This document shows, one piece after another, positions 1 through 7,430 of a DNA stretch of 53,941 nucleotides. The DNA comes from Microbacteriaceae bacterium (GTDB lineage: Bacteria; Actinomycetota; Actinomycetes; Actinomycetales; Microbacteriaceae): positions 1 to 53,941 of the forward strand of contig JAHEFZ010000010.1 of assembly GCA_024639935.1 (NCBI GenBank), read 5' to 3'. Positions within the stretch are counted from its first letter, which is position 1, and each line of letters starts with the position of its first letter. Below the pieces are notes generated by a model. The model ran no database searches. It was not told the origin of the DNA and was given only the letters and a program-made list of their open reading frames with translations. The translations under genes were made by a program, and so were the position numbers.

Positions 1-321
1 TCTGACGAAGAACGTCGCGTACTCGAAGAGATGGAACGACAGCTCTCTGGCTCGAATGCCGATGTCGTCAATCCCTCGCCTCGCCGTGCGAACCCGACCT
101 TGATCACCATCGGGATACTTGTCCTTGTAGCCGGGGTCGGCGTATTGCTCGCTGGCGTGGCAACCCAACTTCCGGTACTCGGTGTCGCGGGATTTGTCGT
201 GATGATGGTCGGCGCGACTTTGACTGTGAATCGTCGTGGCGAAGCGCGCCCGGTATCGAAGCCTCGCTCCGATTCCAAACTCGCGGATCGTTGGGAACGC
301 CGCCTCGACGGCGATCTTTAA
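1..321 (+). CDS. DUF3040-type small membrane protein, 5' end outside the window
   Basis: The reading frame is open from the first base of the window, and the first residues (SDEERRVLEEMERQL) match the N-terminal motif of actinobacterial DUF3040 proteins, so only a few codons are missing. The visible 106 residues have two hydrophobic stretches (about residues 33-54 and 58-75), then a basic hydrophilic tail. Function is unknown; a member of this family just before mraZ is usual in Actinobacteria. An internal ATG at 31 would give 96 residues but would cut the conserved N-terminus. A terminator follows, separating this gene from the dcw cluster. Confidence 0.75.
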   Translation, partial: SDEERRVLEEMERQLSGSNADVVNPSPRRANPTLITIGILVLVAGVGVLLAGVATQLPVLGVAGFVVMMVGATLTVNRRGEARPVSKPRSDSKLADRWERRLDGDL

Positions 322-337
322 GGACTAGTTCCGTATC

Positions 338-362
338 AAACCCGGCTGCGGCCGGGTTTTTT
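338..362 (+). terminator. Intrinsic terminator after the DUF3040 gene
   Basis: A perfect stem (AACCCGGC with GCCGGGTT) around a TGCG loop is followed at once by a T run. It lies 17 bases after the stop codon and insulates the mraZ promoter region. Confidence 0.85.
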
Positions 363-410
363 GTTGCGCTCTGTCAAGAATCACGCAAACAAAATGGCAA
401 AAATTTTGCT

Positions 411-460
411 CAAAGTGGAGCATTATGGGGTAAAGTGGAGTAAAGTGGAGTAAAGTAGAA
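411..460 (+). promoter_or_regulatory. MraZ-box array upstream of mraZ
   Basis: Five consecutive 10-base units start at 411, 421, 431, 441 and 451. Units 3 and 4 are identical (TAAAGTGGAG), unit 1 differs by one base, unit 5 by two, and unit 2 keeps only the TGG-like core. MraZ is known to bind short direct repeats with an AAAGTGG or TGGG core about one helical turn apart in its own promoter, and this array lies 40 bases before the mraZ start. The repeats probably overlap the promoter, with TAAAGT units as possible -10 elements. This suggests autorepression of the whole cluster. Confidence 0.75.
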
Positions 461-499
461 CAAACACCAGTTAGTGAAGCCAGCGGGAAGGAGGCGGCC

Positions 500-931
500 A
501 TGTTGCTCGGAACCTATGAACCCAAGCTCGACGACAAGGGACGCGTCATCCTGCCCGCCAAGTTTCGTGACGAACTCGCTGGCGGCATCGTCCTCACCCG
601 TGGCCAAGAACGGTGCATTTACGTATTCCCGCGTGCAACTTTCCAGGGACTCCTTGAATCCGCGTCTTCCGCACCCATTTCGAGCAAAGTCGCGCGCGAC
701 TACTCGCGCTTGTTGCTGTCGGGGGGAAGTGACGAAACACCGGACAAACAAAACCGCGTCATGATTCCCGGACAGCTCCGCGAGTACGCGGCGCTTGGCC
801 GAGACCTGGTCGTAATCGGTGTCGGAAGTCGCGCAGAGATTTGGGCGGCCGATACGTGGGCCACTTACTACGCCGAAAAGGAACAGGCATACAGCGATAC
901 CGAGGAGGAGGTGATTCCGGGACTCTTTTAG
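500..931 (+). CDS. mraZ: Transcriptional regulator MraZ
   Basis: A 143-residue protein with two AbrB/SpoVT-like MraZ repeats. The first contains [20 protein letters not shown] near the N-terminus; the second contains [15 protein letters not shown] about residues 84-98. MraZ forms ring-shaped oligomers that bind direct repeats in its own promoter and control the division and wall cluster. The ATG at 500 has a strong Shine-Dalgarno sequence (AAGGAGG) and sits 40 bases after the five-unit repeat array. Length is as usual for the family. It is the first gene of the long plus-strand dcw block. Confidence 0.97.
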   Translation: MLLGTYEPKLDDKGRVILPAKFRDELAGGIVLTRGQERCIYVFPRATFQGLLESASSAPISSKVARDYSRLLLSGGSDETPDKQNRVMIPGQLREYAALGRDLVVIGVGSRAEIWAADTWATYYAEKEQAYSDTEEEVIPGLF

Positions 932-1006
932 CGCGATGATGCGACTCCCCGCCGTACCTGAAGTTCTTCCCCACGGCAGGTAACGGAAGGGAATCGGATC
1001 ATCGCG
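932..1006 (+). promoter_or_regulatory. Long stem-loop RNA in the rsmH (mraW) leader, candidate mraW RNA motif
   Basis: Bases 932-960 and 977-1006 are near-perfect inverted repeats. The outer nine bases pair perfectly (CGCGATGAT with ATCATCGCG), the inner six pair perfectly (TACCTG with CAGGTA), and between them are four single mismatches and one bulge. The apical loop is 961-976. A structured RNA called the mraW motif has been described in the leaders of actinobacterial mraW operons, and position and shape agree. It begins right after the mraZ stop codon and ends 14 bases before the rsmH start, so it could act on transcription or translation of the downstream genes. Assignment to the motif is by position and structure, not by a covariance search. 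Confidence 0.65.
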
Positions 1007-1020
1007 ACCACCGGAATACT

Positions 1021-1971
1021 GTGAACACTCCGACACACACACCAGTACTTCTCGATGAATGCCTCGATGCATTGGCACCTGTTCTATCTCACGGCAATTC
1101 CGTAGTCGTCGATGGAACACTGGGTCTCGGCGGACACAGCGAGGCAATTCTCACGCGTTTTGCGAATACGACGGTAGTAGGAATTGATCGAGACACATCC
1201 GCACTTCGACGTGCTAGCGAGAGACTTGCGGGATTTGGTCCTCGTTTCATCGGGGTTCACACCACCTACGACCACATCACCGAAGCGCTCGCGACCTCCC
1301 GCCACACCTCCGCGAACGCGATTTTGCTTGATCTCGGAATTTCTTCCATGCAGATCGATGAACGCGAACGAGGTTTCGCCTATGCCGTCGATGCACCGCT
1401 TGACATGCGAATGGACCAAACGACGGGACAGACGGCGGCCGACATTCTTCGCGAATACGACGAAGCCGAACTCATTCGAATTTTCCGAGAATTTGGCGAA
1501 GAAAAGTTGGCTCCCCGATATGCCCGCGCGATCGTGTCCGAACGACGGGAGAGACCAATCACGCGAAGTGAACATTTGGTTCGAATCGTGAACGACGCAA
1601 CGCCGTATGCGTTCAAAAATTCGGGACACCCGGCAAAACGCGTTTTCCAAGCCCTCCGCATCGAAGTGAACGGTGAACTGTCGATTCTTCGTATCGCGAT
1701 CGAGAACGCATTGTCTGCTCTCGCCGTGGGTGGTCGCCTACTCGTGTTGTCCTATCACTCCCTCGAAGATCGCATCGTCAAGATCGCGTTTGCCGCAGCC
1801 AGTACGTCAACAGCGCCCCACTCATTGCCCGTCGTTCCCGCCTCGCTTCGCGCCGGGTATCGATTGGTTTTCTCGGGTGCACGAATCGCCAGCACGGCCG
1901 AGATTTCCCGAAATTCTCGCGCTGCGTCCGTGAAATTTCGGGCGATCGAACGATTGGACACCGCCGCATGA
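1021..1971 (+). CDS. rsmH: 16S rRNA (cytosine1402-N4)-methyltransferase RsmH
   Basis: A 316-residue SAM-dependent methyltransferase that modifies C1402 in the P site of 16S rRNA. The N-terminal HTPVLLDECLDAL is the family signature, followed by the SAM-binding DGTLGLGGHS (about residues 36-45), LDLGISSMQIDERERGF near residue 110, and the late SYHSLEDRIVK motif. Length is normal. The GTG start at 1021 is chosen because it places the signature at residue 6. It lies downstream of the 932-1006 RNA structure and overlaps the next gene by four bases (ATGA), so both are probably translated together. Confidence 0.96.
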   Translation: MNTPTHTPVLLDECLDALAPVLSHGNSVVVDGTLGLGGHSEAILTRFANTTVVGIDRDTSALRRASERLAGFGPRFIGVHTTYDHITEALATSRHTSANAILLDLGISSMQIDERERGFAYAVDAPLDMRMDQTTGQTAADILREYDEAELIRIFREFGEEKLAPRYARAIVSERRERPITRSEHLVRIVNDATPYAFKNSGHPAKRVFQALRIEVNGELSILRIAIENALSALAVGGRLLVLSYHSLEDRIVKIAFAAASTSTAPHSLPVVPASLRAGYRLVFSGARIASTAEISRNSRAASVKFRAIERLDTAA

Positions 1972-2585
1972 CTATGTTGACCCAGCCAGCCTATTCACCG
2001 CACTATGCGGTGAGGCGTCCGATTGAACCGGGATCTCGCCACGCAACGCCCCACCTTCGTCCTGTTTCCCCGGTTCGTGCATTACCCGTGCCGACGACAG
2101 CAGCGAAGATTCGATCAATCTTTTCTGGTCGAAACGTCACAATTATCGTTATGTCGTTCGTGCTTCTGACTGTCGGACGACTCGTGCTGTCCGTCGCAAT
2201 CGATGCAAACGCTTATGCGATAGCTGCCAAAGCCCACGAAAGTCAAGATTTGGGACGAGACGCACAACTCATCGGCGAACAACTCAATGTGCTCAATTCA
2301 CCGCAGCATTTGTCTTCGGTGGCGCAAAGTCTTGGGATGATTTCCAACGCACGACCTGCCTATCTCCGAATCAGTGATGGCAAGGTGTGGGGGAACCCTT
2401 ACGTGGCAGGGCAGGAGTCGCTTGACCGCACAGACATTGCAAACTCTCTAGAATCCACCCTGATACCTAAGTCCACCGCTCAGGGCGTGGCATCAGTGGA
2501 GAGAGTATCTCCTCAGGCAGACTCGGTGAAGACCCGAACGACCGTGACCTCGACGACAGGAATTCCTGCGCCGAACACTCACTGA
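1968..2585 (+). CDS. ftsL: FtsL-like division protein
   Basis: A 205-residue bitopic protein in the ftsL position between rsmH and ftsI. A basic cytoplasmic N-terminus of about 50 residues is followed by one membrane segment (about residues 56-78) and an extracytoplasmic helix-prone stretch that resembles the short coiled coil of FtsL. The tail is polar and low in conservation. In known systems FtsL joins FtsQ and FtsB to activate FtsW and FtsI at the septum. Sequence similarity in this family is always weak, so the call rests on position and topology. The start overlaps the rsmH stop. Confidence 0.8.
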   Translation: MTMLTQPAYSPHYAVRRPIEPGSRHATPHLRPVSPVRALPVPTTAAKIRSIFSGRNVTIIVMSFVLLTVGRLVLSVAIDANAYAIAAKAHESQDLGRDAQLIGEQLNVLNSPQHLSSVAQSLGMISNARPAYLRISDGKVWGNPYVAGQESLDRTDIANSLESTLIPKSTAQGVASVERVSPQADSVKTRTTVTSTTGIPAPNTH

Positions 2586-2610
2586 AATTGACCGAGGAGG
2601 AGCGGACGGA

Positions 2611-4353
2611 ATGCATCGTTCCTCAGAGTTTTCGCGACGGGTCGGATTTTTGCTTGGATCGGTGTTCCTTGTGGCGGCGTTCTTTATTGGACGATTGATT
2701 GTCATTCAAGTCGTGGACGCGGGCAGGCTCAATGCCGAGGCAGAAGCCCACCGGACCATCTCACGCGTTCTTTATGGAGTGCGAGGTGATGTTGTCGACG
2801 CGAACGGAATAGTGCTTGCCTCTACGGTCGACCGCTACGACATCACGGCGTCACCGAGATACACGGCTGATTTTCTCCGGGACGGGGCGACGGTCACCGT
2901 GGAAGAAGCCCTCACAGAAATTGCCAAGCTAACCGGGACCAAAGTTTCACTGTTGCGTGCAGAGATCGCGAAGGATCCTGCCGCCGACTTCGCTTATTTG
3001 GTGAAGGGTGTGACGATTTCGATACTGCGCCAGATCCAAGGCCTTGGTATCCCGTGGGTCTATTACGATCTGCGTCCAACTCGAACGTATCCGCGTGGAG
3101 CGGTAGGCGGCAACCTGGTTGGTTTCATGGGTACGGACGGCCCACTCGCGGGCATCGAGCTGTCCAAGGATTCGTGTTTGGCGGCAACTAATGGTCTCCT
3201 GACCTATGCCAAAGGACGCGATGGAATACGAATTCCTGGCTCAACGCTCGAGCAAATCCCACCAATCGACGGGGGAACGATTCACCTCACGATTGATTCG
3301 GATTTGCAATGGTTTTCTCAAAAAGTGGTGAGCGCGCGCGGAAAAGAATTAGGGGCGGCGTGGGCAACTGCTCTTATTGTTCGAATCAACGACGGCCACA
3401 TTCTCGCCGCGGCTGATTGGCCAAGCGTTGATCCCAACAACGTTGACGGCTCCAGGGTTGATGACATGGGGGCGCGACTTTTTTCTTCTCCCTATGAACC
3501 GGGGTCAGTCGTCAAACCAATTACGGTCGCCTCAATGATCGACCAAGGACTGCTTGATCCTTTGGATGGGTTCACGGTACCGGGACGGTTTCCCGTCGGA
3601 GACGGAAAATACATTGTCGATTCATTCGCCCATGGAACGGAACGGTGGACCACGACGGGGATTCTCCTCAATTCATCAAACATCGGCATGAACGTGATGG
3701 CCAACAAACTCAATAAACGAGCGCGATTCGACATTCTCAGTTCGTTCGGAATTGGACAGAAGACGGCGGTTAGTTTCCTCGGTGAGGACGCGGGATTTAT
3801 TGCAGCTCCGGATGTCGTTGACAACGTCACCCAATACACCGAAATCTTTGGTCAAGGGATTACGACGACGAGTGCACAAATTGCGAGTGCCTATCAAACC
3901 CTGGGAAACCACGGGATTCGCAAACCGCTGACATTGATTTCCGGCTGTGAGAAGCCAGACGGAACGGTGATCGACCAGCCAACAACGGAGGGGGTGCAGG
4001 TTGTCTCGGCCGACGCTGCGGATCAAACCATTTCCATGATGGAAACGGTGGCCAAAAATGGGTTTTTGAAAACCTTGGTCGGTGTCCCCGGGTATCGCAT
4101 TGCCATCAAGTCGGGAACGGCCGAGGTGGCACGAAACGGCGCATACACCGATGACCGAATAATCTCAGTGGCCGGCGTTGCCCCCGCTGAGAATCCACAG
4201 TTCGCCATTGTTGTTACCTTTGGATTGCCTCAATTCGAACGAACTTCCCTCGCGGCAGCCACCTCGTTCGCTACACTCATGGGGCAAACGCTCAAGTACT
4301 ATCGGATTCCGCCGTCCACGGGGAGGGCCGAGAATTGGCCGATCGAATGGTGA
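2611..4353 (+). CDS. ftsI: Septal penicillin-binding protein (FtsI / PBP3, class B transpeptidase)
   Basis: A 580-residue class B penicillin-binding protein that cross-links septal peptidoglycan. One N-terminal membrane anchor spans about residues 11-32; a dimerisation domain follows, with the RGDVVDANG motif after residue 58. The transpeptidase domain shows all three motifs: Ser299-x-x-Lys302 (in EPGSVVK), Ser355-x-Asn357, and Lys500-Ser-Gly-Thr. The ATG at 2611 has a GAGGAGG ribosome site. All catalytic residues are present, so this enzyme should work if substrate is supplied. It forms the division synthase pair with FtsW further along the cluster. Confidence 0.96.
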   Translation: MHRSSEFSRRVGFLLGSVFLVAAFFIGRLIVIQVVDAGRLNAEAEAHRTISRVLYGVRGDVVDANGIVLASTVDRYDITASPRYTADFLRDGATVTVEEALTEIAKLTGTKVSLLRAEIAKDPAADFAYLVKGVTISILRQIQGLGIPWVYYDLRPTRTYPRGAVGGNLVGFMGTDGPLAGIELSKDSCLAATNGLLTYAKGRDGIRIPGSTLEQIPPIDGGTIHLTIDSDLQWFSQKVVSARGKELGAAWATALIVRINDGHILAAADWPSVDPNNVDGSRVDDMGARLFSSPYEPGSVVKPITVASMIDQGLLDPLDGFTVPGRFPVGDGKYIVDSFAHGTERWTTTGILLNSSNIGMNVMANKLNKRARFDILSSFGIGQKTAVSFLGEDAGFIAAPDVVDNVTQYTEIFGQGITTTSAQIASAYQTLGNHGIRKPLTLISGCEKPDGTVIDQPTTEGVQVVSADAADQTISMMETVAKNGFLKTLVGVPGYRIAIKSGTAEVARNGAYTDDRIISVAGVAPAENPQFAIVVTFGLPQFERTSLAAATSFATLMGQTLKYYRIPPSTGRAENWPIEW

Positions 4354-4366
4354 AGGAAGTCGACGC

Positions 4367-5911
4367 GTGACTGGAAACATCCCACCGGTGATTCGGCCCG
4401 AACATGCTAGCCCGCGGTCACTTGAACTCTTGGTGTCAGAGCTCGGGCTTAAGTCAATCGGCAACCTGCGTGGTGTGGAAGTTTCTGGACTGACGGTGAT
4501 GACTCGAGAGGTGATATCTGGCGACATTTTTGTTGCAGTGCGCGGTGCGAATCGCCACGGTGCCGAATTCGCCCTCGATGCACGTAAAAACGGTGCAGTC
4601 GCCATTCTCACGGACGAAGACGGTGCGCTAATTGCGGCAGAGTGCGAATTGCCCTTAGTTATCGCCGAATCACCACGCGCGTCACTCGGCGACATCGCAC
4701 GGTGGGTTTATCGGACCGATGACGATGCTCCACAATTTTTTGGAATTACCGGCACCAATGGGAAAACGTCAACGGCCTATTTGCTTGATGGGGTGTTGCG
4801 GCAAATTGGGCTCACAACGGGTTTGTCGACAACAGCAGAGCGCCATATCGCGGGGGAGATTTACGTCTCAAGATTGACGACGCCCGAGGCCAGCGAATTG
4901 CACGCGCTTATTGCCCGAATGAAAGAAGCCGCTGTGCGCGCGGTCGTAATCGAAGTCTCCGCTCAGGCGTTGACCCACAATCGTGTTTCTGGAATCAGGT
5001 TTGATGTCGTCGGGTTCACCAACCTCTCACATGACCACCTCGACGACTATTCCGACATGGACGACTATTTCCGCGCAAAGCGCGGGCTCTTCACCCCCGA
5101 CGTCGCCCGTCGTGGAGTTGTCTCACTCGACACACCGTGGGGGCACCGGATCGTTGACGAATCACACATTCCCGTCACGACAATTTCGTCAACAGGTGAT
5201 CCGTCCGCTCACTGGCAGGTTGAGGTGACGGAGGACAACCCGGCTTTCACGGCGTTTCGCTTGACGTCGGTGGACGGTGTGTCCATTTCGACACGTGAAC
5301 CGGTCATCGGTCACCACATGGCTGCGAATGCTGGGCTTGCCCTGGTCATGCTGATTGAGGCGGGATACGAACCTGATGCCATCGCCGCGGCTCTGGAACG
5401 GGACAACGGAATTCAAACCTATTTGCCGGGGCGCACCGAAAAGGTGTCGGGTGACAAGGGCCCCAATGTTTACGTCGATTTCGGGCATTCACCCGACGCG
5501 TTTGAACACACACTCTCGGCCGTTCGGCGTTTCACGCCAGGTCGCACGATCATGGTTTTCGGTGCGGATGGAGACCGCGACGCGTCGAAGAGATTTGATA
5601 TGGCACGGGTCGCCGCCGAGGGGTGTGACATCCTCATCATCACGGATCATCACCCTCGATTCGAAGACCCCGCATCCATTCGAGCGCAATTGTTGGATGC
5701 GGCCCGATCGGTTGCTCATGGACCCGAAATTTTCGAAGAATCGCCGCCCGAGAATGCGATTCGGCTCGCCGTTTCTCTTGCGCGAGATGGAGACTCCATT
5801 TTGTGGGCAGGCCCAGGACACCAGGATTACCGGGATATTCGAGGGGAGCGGACTCGTTATTCCGCCCGCGAACTTGCTCGCTCCGCCCTGGCCGAAGCCG
5901 GTTGGGCATGA
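4367..5911 (+). CDS. murE: UDP-MurNAc-tripeptide synthetase MurE, probably not meso-DAP specific
   Basis: A 514-residue Mur ligase that adds the third stem residue to UDP-MurNAc-L-Ala-D-Glu in the cytoplasm. The ATP loop GTNGKTS is at residues 129-135, followed by TTPEAS, FTNLSHDHLD and the C-terminal PGHQDYRDIRG. The specificity motif reads His428-His-Pro-Arg, where meso-DAP enzymes have DNPR, so another diamino acid (lysine, ornithine or diaminobutyrate, as is common in Microbacteriaceae) is likely; this is inference. The GTG at 4367 is chosen because AAGGAAG precedes it and the frame upstream lies inside ftsI. It overlaps the following murF remnant by four bases. Confidence 0.92.
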   Translation: MTGNIPPVIRPEHASPRSLELLVSELGLKSIGNLRGVEVSGLTVMTREVISGDIFVAVRGANRHGAEFALDARKNGAVAILTDEDGALIAAECELPLVIAESPRASLGDIARWVYRTDDDAPQFFGITGTNGKTSTAYLLDGVLRQIGLTTGLSTTAERHIAGEIYVSRLTTPEASELHALIARMKEAAVRAVVIEVSAQALTHNRVSGIRFDVVGFTNLSHDHLDDYSDMDDYFRAKRGLFTPDVARRGVVSLDTPWGHRIVDESHIPVTTISSTGDPSAHWQVEVTEDNPAFTAFRLTSVDGVSISTREPVIGHHMAANAGLALVMLIEAGYEPDAIAAALERDNGIQTYLPGRTEKVSGDKGPNVYVDFGHSPDAFEHTLSAVRRFTPGRTIMVFGADGDRDASKRFDMARVAAEGCDILIITDHHPRFEDPASIRAQLLDAARSVAHGPEIFEESPPENAIRLAVSLARDGDSILWAGPGHQDYRDIRGERTRYSARELARSALAEAGWA

Positions 5912-6336
5912 TGGATGTCGTGGCGCTCGCCGACGGCACGATACTTCTCGACGCCCACGACGCCACCGATTTTGATGCGGTGAAACATGCACAGCGAGCG
6001 CTAGCGGAATATCGAATCAATGGTTTTGACACGGTTCATGTCGCAGGACTACTTGGCGGAGAAAACGTTGCCGACGACTTGGACGCTCTCGGGCGTGTCA
6101 ACGTTCGGCTCAACATTCATCACCTCGTTGTGGTGGGGGAGAAAGCCCATGGTATGCACCGTGCGGCCGAACACGAAGGGTCGTGGGATGGAGAGTCAAT
6201 CCCCGTTTCTGACGTGGCACGCGCCTACGATGAGATTACGAGTCTTCGCGGCCCCCGGGTAGCGATTCTTGTGACCGGCGGAGTGGATACGTCGCTTGGC
6301 GAAATAGTCGAGCGACTGAAGGGGGATCGACCATGA
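5908..6336 (+). CDS. murF: Stand-alone degenerate C-terminal domain of MurF (truncated murF)
   Basis: Only 142 residues occupy the murF slot, where about 450-470 are expected. They match the third (C-terminal) domain of MurF: the stretch [17 protein letters not shown] (residues 61-77) and EGSWDGES (90-97) are typical. The N-terminal substrate domain and the central ATP-binding ligase domain with GTNGKT are absent, so the protein cannot ligate D-Ala-D-Ala. Within the kept domain the motif normally DAYNANPDS reads DAHDATDFD (15-23), and the usual GEM loop and final lysine-serine loop are changed. Yet the frame is clean, it begins about where the domain begins, and it is coupled by ATGA overlaps to murE and mraY. 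It may be a retained remnant or a repurposed partner protein. The ATG at 5911 is an alternative start. Confidence 0.8.
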   Translation: MMDVVALADGTILLDAHDATDFDAVKHAQRALAEYRINGFDTVHVAGLLGGENVADDLDALGRVNVRLNIHHLVVVGEKAHGMHRAAEHEGSWDGESIPVSDVARAYDEITSLRGPRVAILVTGGVDTSLGEIVERLKGDRP

Positions 6337-7430
6337 GGTCTGTACTCTTTGGCGCTAGTTTCGCCCTCGCGTTTTCGCTTTTCATGACACCGGTCTTCAT
6401 TCGACTGTTTATTCGCCTCGGCTGGGGTCAGTTGATTCGCGACGACGGGCCACAAAGCCACCACACCAAACGTGGAACGCCGACAATGGGCGGAATCGTC
6501 ATCATTCTTGGGGCAAGTGTCGGCTACGCGCTCGGGCACCTGGTCGAGCAGGATGCGCCCACCCTCAGCGGCCTTCTCGTCATTCTGATGATGACAGGAA
6601 TGGGAATTGTCGGATTCATCGACGACTTCACCAAGATTCGAAAACAGCGAAGTCTCGGTCTCGGGGGCTGGGCGAAAGTTCTCGGACAGGCGATCGTTGC
6701 TACGGTTTTTGCCCTTCTTGCCATCAATTTTCCCGATGAGAACGGAATCACCCCCGCCTCGATGGCGGTCAGCGCGGTGAGAGACATAGCGTGGCTCGAC
6801 TTCGCCGTCATCAGTGGAATCGTCGGCGTCGTCCTTTACGTGTTGTGGACCAACCTCATCGTCATCTCTACGGCGAACGGTGTCAACGTTGCTGACGGAT
6901 TGGACGGCTTGGCATCCGGAAGCGCGATTCTTGCCATAATCTCCTACGTCATCATCGGCTTCTGGCAATTTAATCAGTCATGTTTTGGCTCTGCCCTGGA
7001 CCCCGAAGTGGCGTACAAGTGTTACGAGGCTCGAGACTCTCTTGACCTAGTTGCCATTGCTGCCGCCATCGCTGCGAGCACAGTCGGGTTTCTGTGGTGG
7101 AACACAACACCCGCTCAAATTTTTATGGGGGACACCGGGTCGCTCGGTCTCGGCGGTGCGATTGCCGCCCTCGCCATTTTGACCCGAACCGAACTCCTCA
7201 TCATTCTCATCGGCGCGATTTTCGTGATCGTGGCGGGTTCGGTCATCATTCAGCGGGCTTACTTCAAATTGACGAGGGGAAAGCGGATTTTTCTTATGAG
7301 TCCGCTTCATCACCACTTCGAACTAAAGGGTTGGGCCGAGATAACTGTCGTTGTTCGCTTCTGGTTGATCGCGACGCTCGGAGTCGGTTTAGGTGTCGGT
7401 TTGTTCTACCTGGAATGGGCGAGCCAGTAG
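6333..7430 (+). CDS. mraY: Phospho-MurNAc-pentapeptide transferase MraY
   Basis: A 365-residue polytopic membrane enzyme that moves phospho-MurNAc-peptide onto undecaprenyl phosphate to make lipid I. About ten membrane segments are visible. The conserved sites are present: [18 protein letters not shown] near residue 34, the Asp-Asp pair in [33 protein letters not shown], and the late [13 protein letters not shown]. Length is normal. The start overlaps the murF remnant (ATGA) and the stop shares one base with the murD start. Nothing suggests loss of function, in contrast with the genes before and at murG. Confidence 0.96.
   Translation: MRSVLFGASFALAFSLFMTPVFIRLFIRLGWGQLIRDDGPQSHHTKRGTPTMGGIVIILGASVGYALGHLVEQDAPTLSGLLVILMMTGMGIVGFIDDFTKIRKQRSLGLGGWAKVLGQAIVATVFALLAINFPDENGITPASMAVSAVRDIAWLDFAVISGIVGVVLYVLWTNLIVISTANGVNVADGLDGLASGSAILAIISYVIIGFWQFNQSCFGSALDPEVAYKCYEARDSLDLVAIAAAIAASTVGFLWWNTTPAQIFMGDTGSLGLGGAIAALAILTRTELLIILIGAIFVIVAGSVIIQRAYFKLTRGKRIFLMSPLHHHFELKGWAEITVVVRFWLIATLGVGLGVGLFYLEWASQ

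Noticed and set aside
411-460. Tandem repeats considered as a CRISPR-like or satellite array.
   Set aside because: Units are 10 bases with no spacers and lie before mraZ, which fits MraZ boxes.
4178-4366. Upstream extension of the murE frame to 4178.
   Set aside because: It lies inside the end of ftsI in another frame; the GTG at 4367 has a ribosome site and gives a normal MurE length.
5908-6336. The murF fragment as a simple miscalled start of a longer gene.
   Set aside because: The upstream frame is only open to 5803 and encodes no Mur ligase sequence; murE occupies that DNA.
6225-6968. Open minus-strand frame of 247 codons opposite mraY.
   Set aside because: No family features, very high in charged residues typical of antisense of a membrane gene; mraY is clear on the plus strand.
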